NCBI RefSeq assembly: GCF_008801405.1
Contig: NZ_VZPV01000003.1
Coordinates: 372,001 to 436,000 of the forward strand
Length of the DNA stretch: 64,000 bases
Source of the DNA: Ralstonia insidiosa
GTDB lineage: Bacteria > Pseudomonadota > Gammaproteobacteria > Burkholderiales > Burkholderiaceae
Direction: 5' to 3'
Shown: positions 43,726 to 52,570 of the stretch, in pieces
Layout of the letters: each line of letters starts with the position of its first letter
Position numbering within the stretch: position 1 is the stretch's first letter
The notes under the pieces: model-generated
Databases searched by the model: none
What the model saw: the letters and a program-made list of their open reading frames with translations, nothing else
Told to the model about the DNA's origin: nothing
Program-made: the position numbers and the translations under genes

Positions 43726-43872
43726 GAGGGGTGGTCCTTGGAAAACGTGAGGAATGCCGGCACGGCTAGCCAGACGGGCGCCGGTCGGCAATCAGAATGC
43801 GGGCCGTAAACTGTAGCGGATTCTGAAAAATCGGTTCATTTACGTTACGAGACGCGGGCGCGAGAGTAACGC

Positions 43873-43904
43873 AAGGCTCCTGACAACGTTTTGTCAGGAG
43901 CCTT
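43873..43904. terminator. long hairpin downstream of the YafJ-like gene
   Basis: A 14-bp perfect stem AAGGCTCCTGACAA (43873-43886) pairs with 43891-43904 around a CGTT loop. No T-run follows on either strand, so it may be a transcript-end or RNA-stability structure rather than a classic terminator. Confidence 0.5.
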
Positions 43905-43946
43905 CAGTGGGAAAGGGAGGGATGGCGGGCGGAGGAGGGCGGCCGA

Positions 43947-44831
43947 TCAGCCGGCAGCGAGTCCGTAGGAGGATTGTTGCTTGCCCGACACTTCCGATAC
44001 GGGCAGTCGGGGGGTGAACCGGTGGTGCTCCACAACACCACCCTTGACGAAGACAAGCGTCTCTTCCGGAATTTCCTCCCAGGCGTCGGCCAAGTCGACC
44101 AAAGGTTCGGACAGCACAAGTACGGCATCGTCGCCCGCGTCCGTGATCCGGGAGTTGTCCGGATAAAGCTCGTGCAGATGCCGGAAGGACGTGCTGTGGA
44201 AGAGGGAGCGCGAATCGCGCTCGCTGGAATAGCGTGCTGCGATGATCTGTTCACCGTCGGTCACGCAGACGGTCATGTTCAGCGGGTGCTCGATGCCGTG
44301 CCGGTGGCCGACGTGCTCGATCAGTCCCACCATCTGCTCCAGGGCGCTGCGCGGCTCCCGCTGCAGCCCGAACGTGAGCGCGAGGAAGAACATGACCTCG
44401 GAATCCGTCGACCCCTCGATCCAGCGAAACAGCTCTGGCGCGACTTCCATCATCAGGTCGCGCCGCAGCGTCGGGTAGTCGCGGATCAGGCCGTTGTGGG
44501 CAAACAGCCATCGGCCGTATCGGAACGGGTGACAGTTGGTTTCCTGCGTGGGGGTGTCCGTGGCCGCGCGCACATGGGCGACGAACAGCGGCGACCGGAT
44601 GGCGCGGGCAGCTTCGCGCAGGTTTGTGTCGTTCCAGGCAGGGTGCAGGCACCGATACCGGAACGGCACCTCGGAATGGCCGCCGTACCAACCAATGCCG
44701 AATCCGTCACCGTTGGTGGTGGTATGTCCCAGACGAGATCGCAGGCTTTGGTCGATCAGCGAATGCGTTGGTCGAAACAGCACCGTCTCCATCTGAATGG
44801 GGTTGCCAGAGTAGGCCAGCCAGCGACACAT
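43947..44831 (-). CDS. class II glutamine amidotransferase, YafJ-like
   Basis: A 294-residue Ntn-type amidotransferase. After removal of Met1 the N-terminal nucleophile is Cys2 ('MCRWLAYSGNPI'), followed by 'RLGHTTTNGDGFGIGWY' (about 34-50), 'FVAHVRAATDTPTQETNCHPF' (about 84-104) with the conserved Arg and Asn, and 'WLFAHNGLIRDY' (about 108-119). This is the single-domain glutaminase of the YafJ/DUF type with no synthase domain, so it hydrolyses glutamine or a gamma-glutamyl compound for an unknown partner. It stands alone between uvrA and mscS. Confidence 0.9.
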   Translation of the reverse strand: MCRWLAYSGNPIQMETVLFRPTHSLIDQSLRSRLGHTTTNGDGFGIGWYGGHSEVPFRYRCLHPAWNDTNLREAARAIRSPLFVAHVRAATDTPTQETNCHPFRYGRWLFAHNGLIRDYPTLRRDLMMEVAPELFRWIEGSTDSEVMFFLALTFGLQREPRSALEQMVGLIEHVGHRHGIEHPLNMTVCVTDGEQIIAARYSSERDSRSLFHSTSFRHLHELYPDNSRITDAGDDAVLVLSEPLVDLADAWEEIPEETLVFVKGGVVEHHRFTPRLPVSEVSGKQQSSYGLAAG

Positions 44832-44946
44832 GATGCGTTACCCGTAGAGGGAATATCTGGAAAATGAGTCTAGGCAATGCGGTTGGGAATGCACAGGAAA
44901 AGTGTTGCGCGTTGGCACACCCTGGGCACTCCCGCGACGCAGCGGC

Positions 44947-45834
44947 TTATCGCTGCGCCAAGGCCTCACCGTTGCGCGGGGTGGGCGTCTTGCCGGCGTC
45001 TTGCGTTGCGTCATGCACGATATGGAGCTCGCGCATGCGGACGGGCAGGGTGCAGCGCGCGTCCTTCAGGGTCGTACGAACTTGCTGCGCCAGCTTCCAG
45101 CGCATGTCCCAGAAGTGCTCCGTCTTGGCCCAGACGCGCAAGTTCAGCACCGCCACGCTGTCGTCAAAGCGCATGACCATCGCCATGGGGGCGGGATCCG
45201 GCAGCACCAGCGGCTCGCTGGCGGCCAGCGCCTTGAGCGCCTCGATCGCGCCTGCAATGTCGTCGTGCAGCGACACCTCGGTTTCCAGGTCCAGCCGGCG
45301 AGTCGGGTTGCGCGTGTAATTGCGCACCGAGTTGCTCCACAGCGCGCTGTTTGGCACGTATTCGCAAATGCCATCCGGCTTGGCCAGACGGGTCATGAAC
45401 AGGCCGACTTCTTCCACAGTACCGGCCACCTGGCCACCACCGCCTTCAATGTAGTCATCCACCCGAAACGGGCGCAGCGCCAGCAGCATGATGCCCGCGG
45501 CAATGTTCTGAAGCGTGCCTTGCAAGGCCAGGCCAATGGCAAGACCCGCTGCGCCCAGCACCGCAATAATGCTAGTCGTTTCAATACCGAGCCGGGACAG
45601 CGCTCCGATGACGGCCAGAATGCGGATGCCCCAGACGCTGATGTCGCAGAGGATGGGCGCAAGCGTGGCATCAAGCTTGGCCTGGCGGTTCATCAGCCGG
45701 CTCAGCCAACGGCCGGTGAGTTTTGACAACCACCAGCCGCCGAGAAGAATCAGCAGCGCAGTACACAGGCTGATTGCGAAGCGGCTGAAGGTGCCCCAAA
45801 GGATGGGATCAAGGTAAGCGTGAAGGTTTTCCAT
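44947..45834 (-). CDS. small-conductance mechanosensitive channel, MscS family
   Basis: A 295-residue channel with three membrane helices (about 15-37, 55-80 and 85-110). The pore helix is the glycine/alanine-rich 'AVLGAAGLAIGLALQGTLQNIAAGIMLLALRPFRVDDYI' (about 93-131), the diagnostic MscS TM3 and beta-domain start; a C-terminal alpha/beta domain forms the cytoplasmic cage. It releases ions when membrane tension rises during osmotic downshock. Length is close to E. coli MscS (286). The mobile island begins just upstream of it, within about 240 bases of its start codon. Confidence 0.93.
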   Translation of the reverse strand: MENLHAYLDPILWGTFSRFAISLCTALLILLGGWWLSKLTGRWLSRLMNRQAKLDATLAPILCDISVWGIRILAVIGALSRLGIETTSIIAVLGAAGLAIGLALQGTLQNIAAGIMLLALRPFRVDDYIEGGGGQVAGTVEEVGLFMTRLAKPDGICEYVPNSALWSNSVRNYTRNPTRRLDLETEVSLHDDIAGAIEALKALAASEPLVLPDPAPMAMVMRFDDSVAVLNLRVWAKTEHFWDMRWKLAQQVRTTLKDARCTLPVRMRELHIVHDATQDAGKTPTPRNGEALAQR

Positions 45835-45986
45835 CGTTGAATGCGTATGACATGACCTTGTGGTGGGAACCAGACTTTAGCGCTTGGTTCCCTCTGAATT
45901 ATGCGCAGACTTGGTATGTCGGTACTTCTGTTGCGCGGGCCTTTCACTGCCTTACATTACATTTAGGGCAAGTTATCCACAGGCTC

Positions 45987-46060
45987 TGTTGCGTAACTGC
46001 TTCCGATCACATTGTTGCGTTTTCCAGTGTCGATCCACGCAACACCACTAGGCGCAACTA
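45987..46060. repeat. cluster of short recombinase-site-like repeats at the left edge of the island
   Basis: TGTTGCGT occurs at 45987-45994 and 46013-46020, its inverse ACGCAACA at 46037-46044, and the related GCGCAACTA at 46052-46060. The block lies between mscS and the last gene of the recombinase module. The 45837-46072 gap holds nothing else recognisable. An attachment-site or recombinase-binding role is inferred. Confidence 0.5.
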
Positions 46061-46072
46061 GGTGCCTCGCGG

Positions 46073-46561
46073 CTATGGCTCGGCGGGTGGCGGTGAGTTC
46101 GGAGGCAGGGGCTTGATGCTGGCTGCCTGGAGCGCGCCGAGGGCCTCGAGTTGTTTACGTGCGGCAGAGTAGTGCTCGTAGAAGGCGGCCCACTTGCTGA
46201 AGCCACCGAGCTCCCCCACCACCTTGATCATGGCCAGATGAGAGGACGCCAACAGCTTCACCTGGTTCTCGAGTGTAGTGATGCGCAGATCCTTGTCCGC
46301 AAGTGCTGCCGCAGTTTTCGCGACGGCCTGGTGTGATAGGCGGCGTTGCCAGCGGCGAAACTCGGCTTGGCGTTGCTGGTATTGCGTAAGCAACGCGCTG
46401 CGTGCCGGGCTGCGGGTGATCGAGGACGCGGCCTTGAGGGTAGGGTGGTGCCGGGTCACCGCTCGCGCGGTAATGTTCTCGTCGCGGGCCAGCAGTTCCT
46501 CCAGAACGCGCTGCAGGTCTGGATCGTCAAGAGCCCGTTTCTGTCTCTCGGCTTCAGTCAT
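46073..46561 (-). CDS. small coiled-coil protein, TnpC-like accessory of the recombinase module
   Basis: A 162-residue basic protein. Residues about 5-25 resemble a helix-turn-helix start ('LQRVLEELLARDENITARAVTRHHP'), followed by a predicted long helix or coiled coil (about 45-110) with 'LADKDLRITTLENQVKLLASSHLAMIKVVGELGGF', and a proline-rich tail. Tn554-type elements and related integrase clusters encode a similarly sized protein (TnpC; DUF6262-like) after their recombinases. The ATG at 46561 overlaps the previous gene by 8 bases, so the four genes are co-translated. The role is probably orientation or synapsis of the recombination complex, by analogy only. Confidence 0.75.
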   Translation of the reverse strand: MTEAERQKRALDDPDLQRVLEELLARDENITARAVTRHHPTLKAASSITRSPARSALLTQYQQRQAEFRRWQRRLSHQAVAKTAAALADKDLRITTLENQVKLLASSHLAMIKVVGELGGFSKWAAFYEHYSAARKQLEALGALQAASIKPLPPNSPPPAEP

Positions 46562-48869
46562 CGAGCACACCGCGTGGCGACGGCACTGACAGGTCTGGTC
46601 CATCAGGGAACGGACGCTCTCCGTCGGCGGTGGCCAGCAGCTTGCGCACGCCGTCCAATCTGACCCGCGCATGAGAAATCTGGTTGTCACGCCCTGGCGT
46701 TGTAGCAGGCCGCGCCTGCGCGTGCTCAAGTGCGGCTACAAGCTTGCCCTCGAGCCGAATCAGATGCGCATGGTTTTCCGGCAAGTTGGTGGCAGACAGG
46801 TGGCGACAACCTGCAAAGCATTCCAGATGCTTGGGGCACGGGTCGACCGTGAAGCTGTTTAAGCAGTGCCCATAGGGTGTCGCGTGGAAGCCATCGGCTT
46901 CGGCACGCAGATAAGCGAAGGCGGCCTCATCACCCTCGTCAGCTTGGATGCGCAGGAACGAGGCGACGATGGGGCCGCTGGCTTTGCCGCCCAAGATCAT
47001 CTTGGCCACCGTGGAGGCTTTTTCCCCCAACGACAGTTCCACTTCTAGCGGCAGCTCAATCTGATCCAACTGCTCGGCCAGGCTGCGATGGTCATACTCG
47101 TAGCTCTGGGCCACGCTACGCCGATTAAAGCGCTTGGAGATGATCGTGTCGGCGACTCCGAGCCGGAACAACTCGGTGTTCTGCAAGTGCCGCAGCATGT
47201 GCGACTCGATACTCAACTGCTTGTCTTCCGGGCTTTGCCCATAGCGTCGGAACAGGGACGCCGACGTCGGGGGCTGTCCAATCGCGTTCGCCACTAGCTT
47301 TCCATCCGGCCGGTTCACTGCCATTACGCGCGTCACATCGCAGAGACCATCGGCGCGCTCCTCCACCAGCGAGCGTTTTGGCGTCAGGAACAACAACTCC
47401 CAGCTCTGCAGCGTGCCCGTCGCCAGCGGCAACGCTTCCGTATCCGAGAGCTTGGTCGGTACGGCAACACGCAGATACGCCTCGAGCTCCCCCACATGCA
47501 GGTAAGTTTGTTCCCACGCGATGCGGCGACCTGGCGGGACTACGCTGCCGTCCGGAAGCCTGAACGAGAGCGTATGGCTGCCCTGGTGCATCGTTTCCTC
47601 AAGGCGGTTCAGGTACACATATGCCGCCATATCCAGGCTGGCCCGCTGTGCGTAGCTAGCCCGTTGCTGCTCCTGGATATCCCGGAACACGGCTGCATCG
47701 AACCGGACACGATAGCGCTCCATCAATTCGGCTCGCCGATCGCTGTCCATGGCGGCCCAGAATGGATTGCCCGTCAGATGCGGATACAACTGTGTGGCGG
47801 GAACGACCTCATGCTCTGCATACCAGGGCAGTAAGCGCCCCATCTCAGTTTGCAGTCGCAGCGTTCGGCGCAATGGCTCGGTCAGATCCAAGCTGCGCTG
47901 CAGAGTCTCCGTGAGCAACTCGCGAAACATCTCAGGTACATACTGGGCCTTTTCGAACAGCACCCGGCTGTCACTCTCTTTAGTCTGTTGTTTTTCCGCG
48001 AAGTGGCGCAGCATTAAGGCATCCGCATAGCCTCCCTGTACTCCAGCGGGCCGACCTTGCCGGTCGTAGTAAACCCGGGTGCGCTGCCAGTCCGCCGGCA
48101 GCAGCACGGCCTCCCCAATACGCAGGCCCGTCACGATCATCATGCGCAGGCACAGGAAGCGTAGCGTGTCGATGTAGCTGCGCGGTGGCTCGGTCATCAC
48201 GATCCGCACCAACTCCCAGAAGGCACGCCGCTCCGGCAAGCGTTCAGAGCGCTTGCGCTGCTCAAGACTGTCGCTCAACTCGTCCTGGGATTTCAGGAAG
48301 GCGGCGCGGCGGCGCGTCAAAGGGGAGCGCGGTTGAAGCACGCCGCAATACACCGGTCCCGCATCCGCGAGCTGGTGCACATCGAACAGGTTACGTAAAA
48401 CGCTTTCCACCAACGCGCCCAGCTTACCGCTCGCCTGCAAGCCGCTTGCCAGCTGGATAGCACGACTGCCGTCCTCGACCGTCAATTGCCAGGGCTCCTT
48501 GTCCGACACGCATGTAGCCAGCACCCGCAAGGGGCGCACGATGCTTCCAGCGATATACCCCGTGGTGTTGCGCTTGACCAGCAAATGCTCCAAGGTTGCC
48601 GCCTTGATCAGATCCTGCCAAGCCACCGACAGAGGGGCCGCCGAGAGCGCCGGCGACTGCAAAGCCATCGTTTGCAACATCTGGGGGTCGCGGCCGAGAT
48701 GGCTCAGGTAGTACTTGGGTGGTAGTACATCGCCGGCGAGTTCGTTGAGGTTCCAGGCATGCCCCTCGGTCACGCGCCCGTCCGGCTCAAGCGGCAGCAA
48801 CCAACACAGACCCCGCTGTTCCGCCAGCGTGTGGCCCAAGTCCACGTAGGCACGGTAACCCGCGTTCAT
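46554..48869 (-). CDS. large tyrosine recombinase (third of the trio), with inserted domain
   Basis: A 771-residue recombinase. Catalytic elements: Arg250 in 'VTGLRIGEAVLL', H-x-x-R at His557-Arg560 in 'SHMLRHLQNT', and the nucleophile Tyr590 or Tyr592 in 'AQSYEYDH'. The second His/Trp position is occupied by Asn582. About 300 residues separate Arg250 from H-x-x-R, roughly three times the usual distance, so a large extra domain is inserted. The C-terminus has a cysteine cluster (Cys669, 678, 684, 688, His690) that may bind zinc. The ATG at 48869 overlaps the previous stop as ATGA. It resembles TnpB-type recombinases in being long, but size and insertion are notable. Confidence 0.85.
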   Translation of the reverse strand: MNAGYRAYVDLGHTLAEQRGLCWLLPLEPDGRVTEGHAWNLNELAGDVLPPKYYLSHLGRDPQMLQTMALQSPALSAAPLSVAWQDLIKAATLEHLLVKRNTTGYIAGSIVRPLRVLATCVSDKEPWQLTVEDGSRAIQLASGLQASGKLGALVESVLRNLFDVHQLADAGPVYCGVLQPRSPLTRRRAAFLKSQDELSDSLEQRKRSERLPERRAFWELVRIVMTEPPRSYIDTLRFLCLRMMIVTGLRIGEAVLLPADWQRTRVYYDRQGRPAGVQGGYADALMLRHFAEKQQTKESDSRVLFEKAQYVPEMFRELLTETLQRSLDLTEPLRRTLRLQTEMGRLLPWYAEHEVVPATQLYPHLTGNPFWAAMDSDRRAELMERYRVRFDAAVFRDIQEQQRASYAQRASLDMAAYVYLNRLEETMHQGSHTLSFRLPDGSVVPPGRRIAWEQTYLHVGELEAYLRVAVPTKLSDTEALPLATGTLQSWELLFLTPKRSLVEERADGLCDVTRVMAVNRPDGKLVANAIGQPPTSASLFRRYGQSPEDKQLSIESHMLRHLQNTELFRLGVADTIISKRFNRRSVAQSYEYDHRSLAEQLDQIELPLEVELSLGEKASTVAKMILGGKASGPIVASFLRIQADEGDEAAFAYLRAEADGFHATPYGHCLNSFTVDPCPKHLECFAGCRHLSATNLPENHAHLIRLEGKLVAALEHAQARPATTPGRDNQISHARVRLDGVRKLLATADGERPFPDGPDLSVPSPRGVLDD

Positions 48870-50398
48870 TTGGCCTCGCCCTCCAGTTCAGCGAGGATTG
48901 CTTGCACACCAGCAATGGCATGCTGTAATTGCAGGTAGGCGGGAGAGGATGCCTCGCCTCGCGAGGCATCATGGAAGAGGCGCACCACGCCACGCAGGCC
49001 TGCCAGCACTTCGCGATGCAGGCTAGCGTCACGCACCGGCATGAACCGATGGCAGCCATAACACGATGTAATCGGGTTAAACGGACACGCAGGTTGTCCG
49101 CTGGTGCAGCCACCAATGCCCGCAATCGGCAGCCCGTGCGGCACGCCGGCGATCTGCTGTTCGCCCTTGAGCGAACTCAATTCTTCCGAGCTGACAAAGC
49201 GCGCATGCGCAATGCGGGCCACCCGCTGATAGACCGGCGACAGCCCCATCGCGCGATTAACACGCTCGGCCTGGTTGGGTGAGCCGTCGAAGTACACCAG
49301 CCCCGTCGCCAAGTCGGCATGCCCCAGGAATGCGGCCAGCTCTTCCTGGTTAGCCCCCGCGTCCACCAGCCGTTGCGCTGCCGTGTGCCGCAGATCCGTG
49401 GCCGTGGCCCGCGCGCCGAGCAAGCGCTCCGTCAGTTCTGCAATCCGCGTCGATGCGTCCGAGGCTGAGCCCACGCAGCAGAAACGCTGGGCACCAGTAT
49501 GCTGCTGGGCTCGATGCGCCTGCTCGAGTTGTGCAGGAAGTGCCGCCCACTCCCGCTTGACACGCCGTGGTAAGGGCTTGATCACCCTACTGCGCCGCTG
49601 CTTCGCCATGCGGAACGTCAAGTGCACAGAAGGAGACACATCGCTGGCATCCTGCCAGACGCGCACGTCACGCAAGGTCAGCATCGCAATCTGGATCGGT
49701 CGCATGCCAAACTGATAGGCACTCAGCAGCATCACGGCGTCGCACAGATCCGCAAGGTCTATTTCTGAGCCGGCTTGCACAGTCTGCGAGGTCTCGTCCA
49801 GGTAACGAATAATCACCGCCTCCTCCTCGACGGACAGGAAGACTTCGCCCGTGCGCACGCCAGCATATTTATCGTTAGCCGGCCAGGGCAGGGCAACGCT
49901 GACGAACTCGAGATACCCCGGGGCCCAGCCGCACAAACGATAGTGGCAGAGCATGCGCAGCAGCCCCTTGGCGAATCCGTAGGCCCTGACTGGCCTATCC
50001 AATGCCCGTAACGCCATCCATCTGGGGATGCTTCCTTCTGGCCCTACCACCAGTAAGCCCATAACCTCCGCGTGGCTAAAGTACCGGGCCCCTCCGATGT
50101 AATCGGCTACCGTCGATACGTGCAGGCTTTCGGTCAACAGATGCGCAAACAGATGGCGCAGCAGCATCCCGTAGCCACTACCATAGGCAGAGAAGTCGAG
50201 ATACTCGATGCGGCCATTGGCATGAATGGGGAAGACTGTCGCGCTGGCCGGTGCTTCGATTACGCGCGTCGTGTCATCGAAGTCGTCGTAATAGCGCAGA
50301 AGGGGCGGTAGATCAGGCAGTTGCCGCACGATCTGGTCCAACCAGTCATCGGCGTCCTTCACTGTCCATTGTTGTCGGTCATCGGGTTGAACCGGCAT
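48866..50398 (-). CDS. tyrosine recombinase (second of the trio), C-terminal zinc-like cluster
   Basis: A 510-residue recombinase. Arg233 ('YQFGMRPIQIAML'), Arg337 with Thr334 where the H-x-x-R histidine is expected ('ATDLRHTAAQ'), His360 ('FLGHADLATG') and Tyr369 ('GLVYFDGS') are visible, so one catalytic residue is substituted. A cysteine set (Cys431, 438, 446, 449) follows the catalytic domain. The ATG at 50398 is chosen because it overlaps the first recombinase gene by 20 bases, while the in-frame upstream ATG would overlap it by 185. It forms ATGA with the third gene. Confidence 0.85.
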   Translation of the reverse strand: MPVQPDDRQQWTVKDADDWLDQIVRQLPDLPPLLRYYDDFDDTTRVIEAPASATVFPIHANGRIEYLDFSAYGSGYGMLLRHLFAHLLTESLHVSTVADYIGGARYFSHAEVMGLLVVGPEGSIPRWMALRALDRPVRAYGFAKGLLRMLCHYRLCGWAPGYLEFVSVALPWPANDKYAGVRTGEVFLSVEEEAVIIRYLDETSQTVQAGSEIDLADLCDAVMLLSAYQFGMRPIQIAMLTLRDVRVWQDASDVSPSVHLTFRMAKQRRSRVIKPLPRRVKREWAALPAQLEQAHRAQQHTGAQRFCCVGSASDASTRIAELTERLLGARATATDLRHTAAQRLVDAGANQEELAAFLGHADLATGLVYFDGSPNQAERVNRAMGLSPVYQRVARIAHARFVSSEELSSLKGEQQIAGVPHGLPIAGIGGCTSGQPACPFNPITSCYGCHRFMPVRDASLHREVLAGLRGVVRLFHDASRGEASSPAYLQLQHAIAGVQAILAELEGEAK

Positions 50399-51617
50399 CG
50401 CGCCCCCCGGCAGGTAGGGCGCGCAGCACCGCGACCTGATCATCGAAGACGTTGTTCCAGACCGCCGCAAGGCGGTCCTCGAACACGGCCCGCGCATAGT
50501 TTGCGGGCTGGTCGGACGTGCGAGACCAACCGAAAAAGGTGCGCATTTTTTGCAGCGCCTCATCCATCGAGTCGCCCTGGCTCAGCAATTGATTGAGCCG
50601 CACCACCGCACAGGTATGGCGCAGATCATGCGGCGTAATGCTCGTCTTTCCGGTTCGGTCCTCCAACTCCGCCAGCGCAGCGGCAGGCAAGGCCCTGGAG
50701 ATGCGCGCAAAGAGCGTGGTCAGGGATTCCGTCGACAGCGGGGTATTGGTCTGCGCGTTCAGCAGATAGGGATGATCAGGCCGTCCGCGGTAATTGTCGA
50801 CATAGCATTGCACCAGGCTGGAGGTCAGTTCGCTGACGGGGACCTGCCGGATCGAATCGGCGGTCTTGATACCCGGCCGGGAGTAGCGGGTATCGGTGTC
50901 GACACGCCCTTGTTCGCTGACATTGATCCAGTAGCGGCGGCGCTGCTGTCGCGCATCCAACCCGGACTTGATGGCATTCGCGTTCAACAGCAGCAATTCG
51001 CCGCGGCGCAACCCCTGGTGCAACATCAACACAAACGCGGTAAAGACGCGCCAGCGCGTGCGCACGCCCTTAAAGGGGTTCGTGCCGGATTCAGGATCCA
51101 GAAGCGCATACATCGCCTCGACGACCACGGCCGGAAGTGCACGCAGAATGTTGGTACGGAATTGGCGCTGAACCTGCAGTTGGCCGTACCGCAGGTTCAG
51201 GCGCTGCCAACGCGCATCGAGCCGCGCTAACTGGTTTTCATGCTGCGTGGCATGTCCCAGCCAGGTCGACACCATCACGACGAAGTCCAGCCCGGCACGC
51301 CAGCGCTTCTGATCTGAACCCGTGATCTGAGGCTGATTACGGATCGACACGAACCAGCCCTCAAGGATGGAGCCCAAACGCGCTTCGTCCAAGCTGAACA
51401 ACGCGTCGTCCAAGGCACCAACCCCAAACAACTTGTCGGCATACGAGTACAGGCGCTCAACCGCGTACAGCTTGCCCAGGCACGTCAATTCGGCCAGATT
51501 CGCCAGCTCGAATTGAGCCCAGACGCTGGCCCAGTACCGCGGCATCCCACAGCGGTCCACCAGCATCGCACCATGCAGACGCTGCGGAATTTCCGGTTGC
51601 TGCACTTGAAGGGGCAT
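50379..51617 (-). CDS. tyrosine recombinase (first of the trio), TnpA-like
   Basis: A 412-residue integrase with complete catalytic set: Arg204 in 'QGLRRGELLLLN', His330-x-x-Arg333 in 'TPHDLRHTCA', Trp364 in 'FFGWSRTSD' and nucleophile Tyr374 in 'PANYARAVF'. An N-terminal core-binding part covers about residues 30-150. It heads the four-gene module and is the only one of the three with all canonical residues, so it is the most likely strand-exchange enzyme. Upstream lies 419 bases of AT-rich non-coding DNA that should contain its promoter. Confidence 0.9.
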   Translation of the reverse strand: MPLQVQQPEIPQRLHGAMLVDRCGMPRYWASVWAQFELANLAELTCLGKLYAVERLYSYADKLFGVGALDDALFSLDEARLGSILEGWFVSIRNQPQITGSDQKRWRAGLDFVVMVSTWLGHATQHENQLARLDARWQRLNLRYGQLQVQRQFRTNILRALPAVVVEAMYALLDPESGTNPFKGVRTRWRVFTAFVLMLHQGLRRGELLLLNANAIKSGLDARQQRRRYWINVSEQGRVDTDTRYSRPGIKTADSIRQVPVSELTSSLVQCYVDNYRGRPDHPYLLNAQTNTPLSTESLTTLFARISRALPAAALAELEDRTGKTSITPHDLRHTCAVVRLNQLLSQGDSMDEALQKMRTFFGWSRTSDQPANYARAVFEDRLAAVWNNVFDDQVAVLRALPAGGRDAGSTR

Positions 51618-52036
51618 GATGACCTACCACGCGAACAGACGGATGTGATTTAGTGCTTCGCTTTTTTATTGCTCGAGAAAAAATTACCGCCGTTGAAATG
51701 CCTTCTATTTATTAAGTCAAATTTCTTACAGGATTCCCAATCGACTTGGCTTTTTACATGGGAATATTATCGATATTATTTAAATATAGACGCCGAATAT
51801 TTCGCATTTCCAGAATTTGAATAAAAATAAATATTTACGCCTTTCACTAAATAGTGGCGCCGCAAATTGGAATAAGACTGCACTCCGCTATCAAATTGAA
51901 TGCGGAATGTTTCGCGTTCGATCACGCGATATCTTGACGTAATAACACGGCAAAAGAGAATTGCAAGTCGGTATATTAACTAGGCTCGCTTAGTTACAAA
52001 AAAAACTGAGCCGGCGCGATAAAAGTTGCCGGCAAA
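51618..52036. other. AT-rich non-coding segment upstream of the recombinase module
   Basis: No gene is seen. The segment is clearly richer in A and T than its surroundings. Two imperfect direct repeats, CCGAATATTTCGCATTTC (51793-51810) and CGGAATGTTTCGCGTTCG (51903-51920), are 110 bases apart, and a partial third version GGAATATTATCG begins at 51761. These could be binding sites for the recombinases or for a silencer such as H-NS; both are inferences. The rec1 promoter must lie here. Confidence 0.6.
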
Positions 52037-52570
52037 TCACTTTTGTCGCGAGATGGGCGGTGCGCGGAAGCAATTCTGTGCGCAGATGATTTCCCCAGAA
52101 CAGCACTGTGTAGCCAGCCCAACGAGGCCTCCTCGCTCCAACTCCTTCAGTAGATGTGCACCATCTCTGCTGCGCTGGTAGCGCTCCACAGCGTCCAAAT
52201 CTCTAAATAGAAAGAGCGAATTGAAGACCCCAAAGTCTGCCTTTGACTCAGATAGCTCATCCAGTGGAACAACCGCAAGTTGAATATCTCCGTGCTGTAC
52301 ACGCCTGATGAGATCAGCTGGCGGTGCCGCTCCATCAACGCGATTTATTGTCAGCGGGTATGTGGTCGCAGTGGCGAAGCGTTCAGTCAGCTTCAGAGCA
52401 ATGGCAGCATCCTGCTTGGAGATACCTGTGGGCAACTGAATGCTCCAACCATAGACTTGCGCGAAGCAGACTTGATAGCCGAATACCCAGAAGGTTGCGG
52501 TGACACATAGAGCGCGGAGGCACCGAGAAAAATTGAGGCGCCGGCGCAGCTTTTGATATTCAGCTCTCAT
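52037..52570 (-). pseudogene. truncated TRAP-transporter DctP-type binding protein
   Basis: A 177-residue remnant. After a signal peptide ('ALCVTATFWVFGYQVCFAQ') the first half of the DctP fold is present: 'YGWSIQLPTG', 'YPLTINRV', 'VQHGDIQLAVVPLDELSES' and 'FGVFNSLFLFRDLDAVERY', matching the family up to the 'G-L-x-G-L-A' strand. The family is about 320-340 residues, so about half is missing at the C-terminus, replaced by an unrelated tail before the stop. The ATG at 52570 has a strong GGGGAGGAG site 6-7 bases upstream, so the gene was once expressed. No DctQ or DctM genes are nearby. Confidence 0.7.

Noticed and set aside
37867..43791. Start of uvrA at 43791
   Set aside because: The extra 22 residues are not UvrA-like; the ATG at 43725 has an upstream AAGGACC and begins at the family N-terminus.
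42376..43809. Long plus-strand frames opposite uvrA
   Set aside because: They are GC-driven shadows of the real minus-strand gene, which carries all UvrA motifs.
46561..46729. Longer TnpC-like protein starting at 46729
   Set aside because: That start would overlap the recombinase gene by over 170 bases and adds a low-complexity leader; the ATG at 46561 fits the coupled-overlap pattern.
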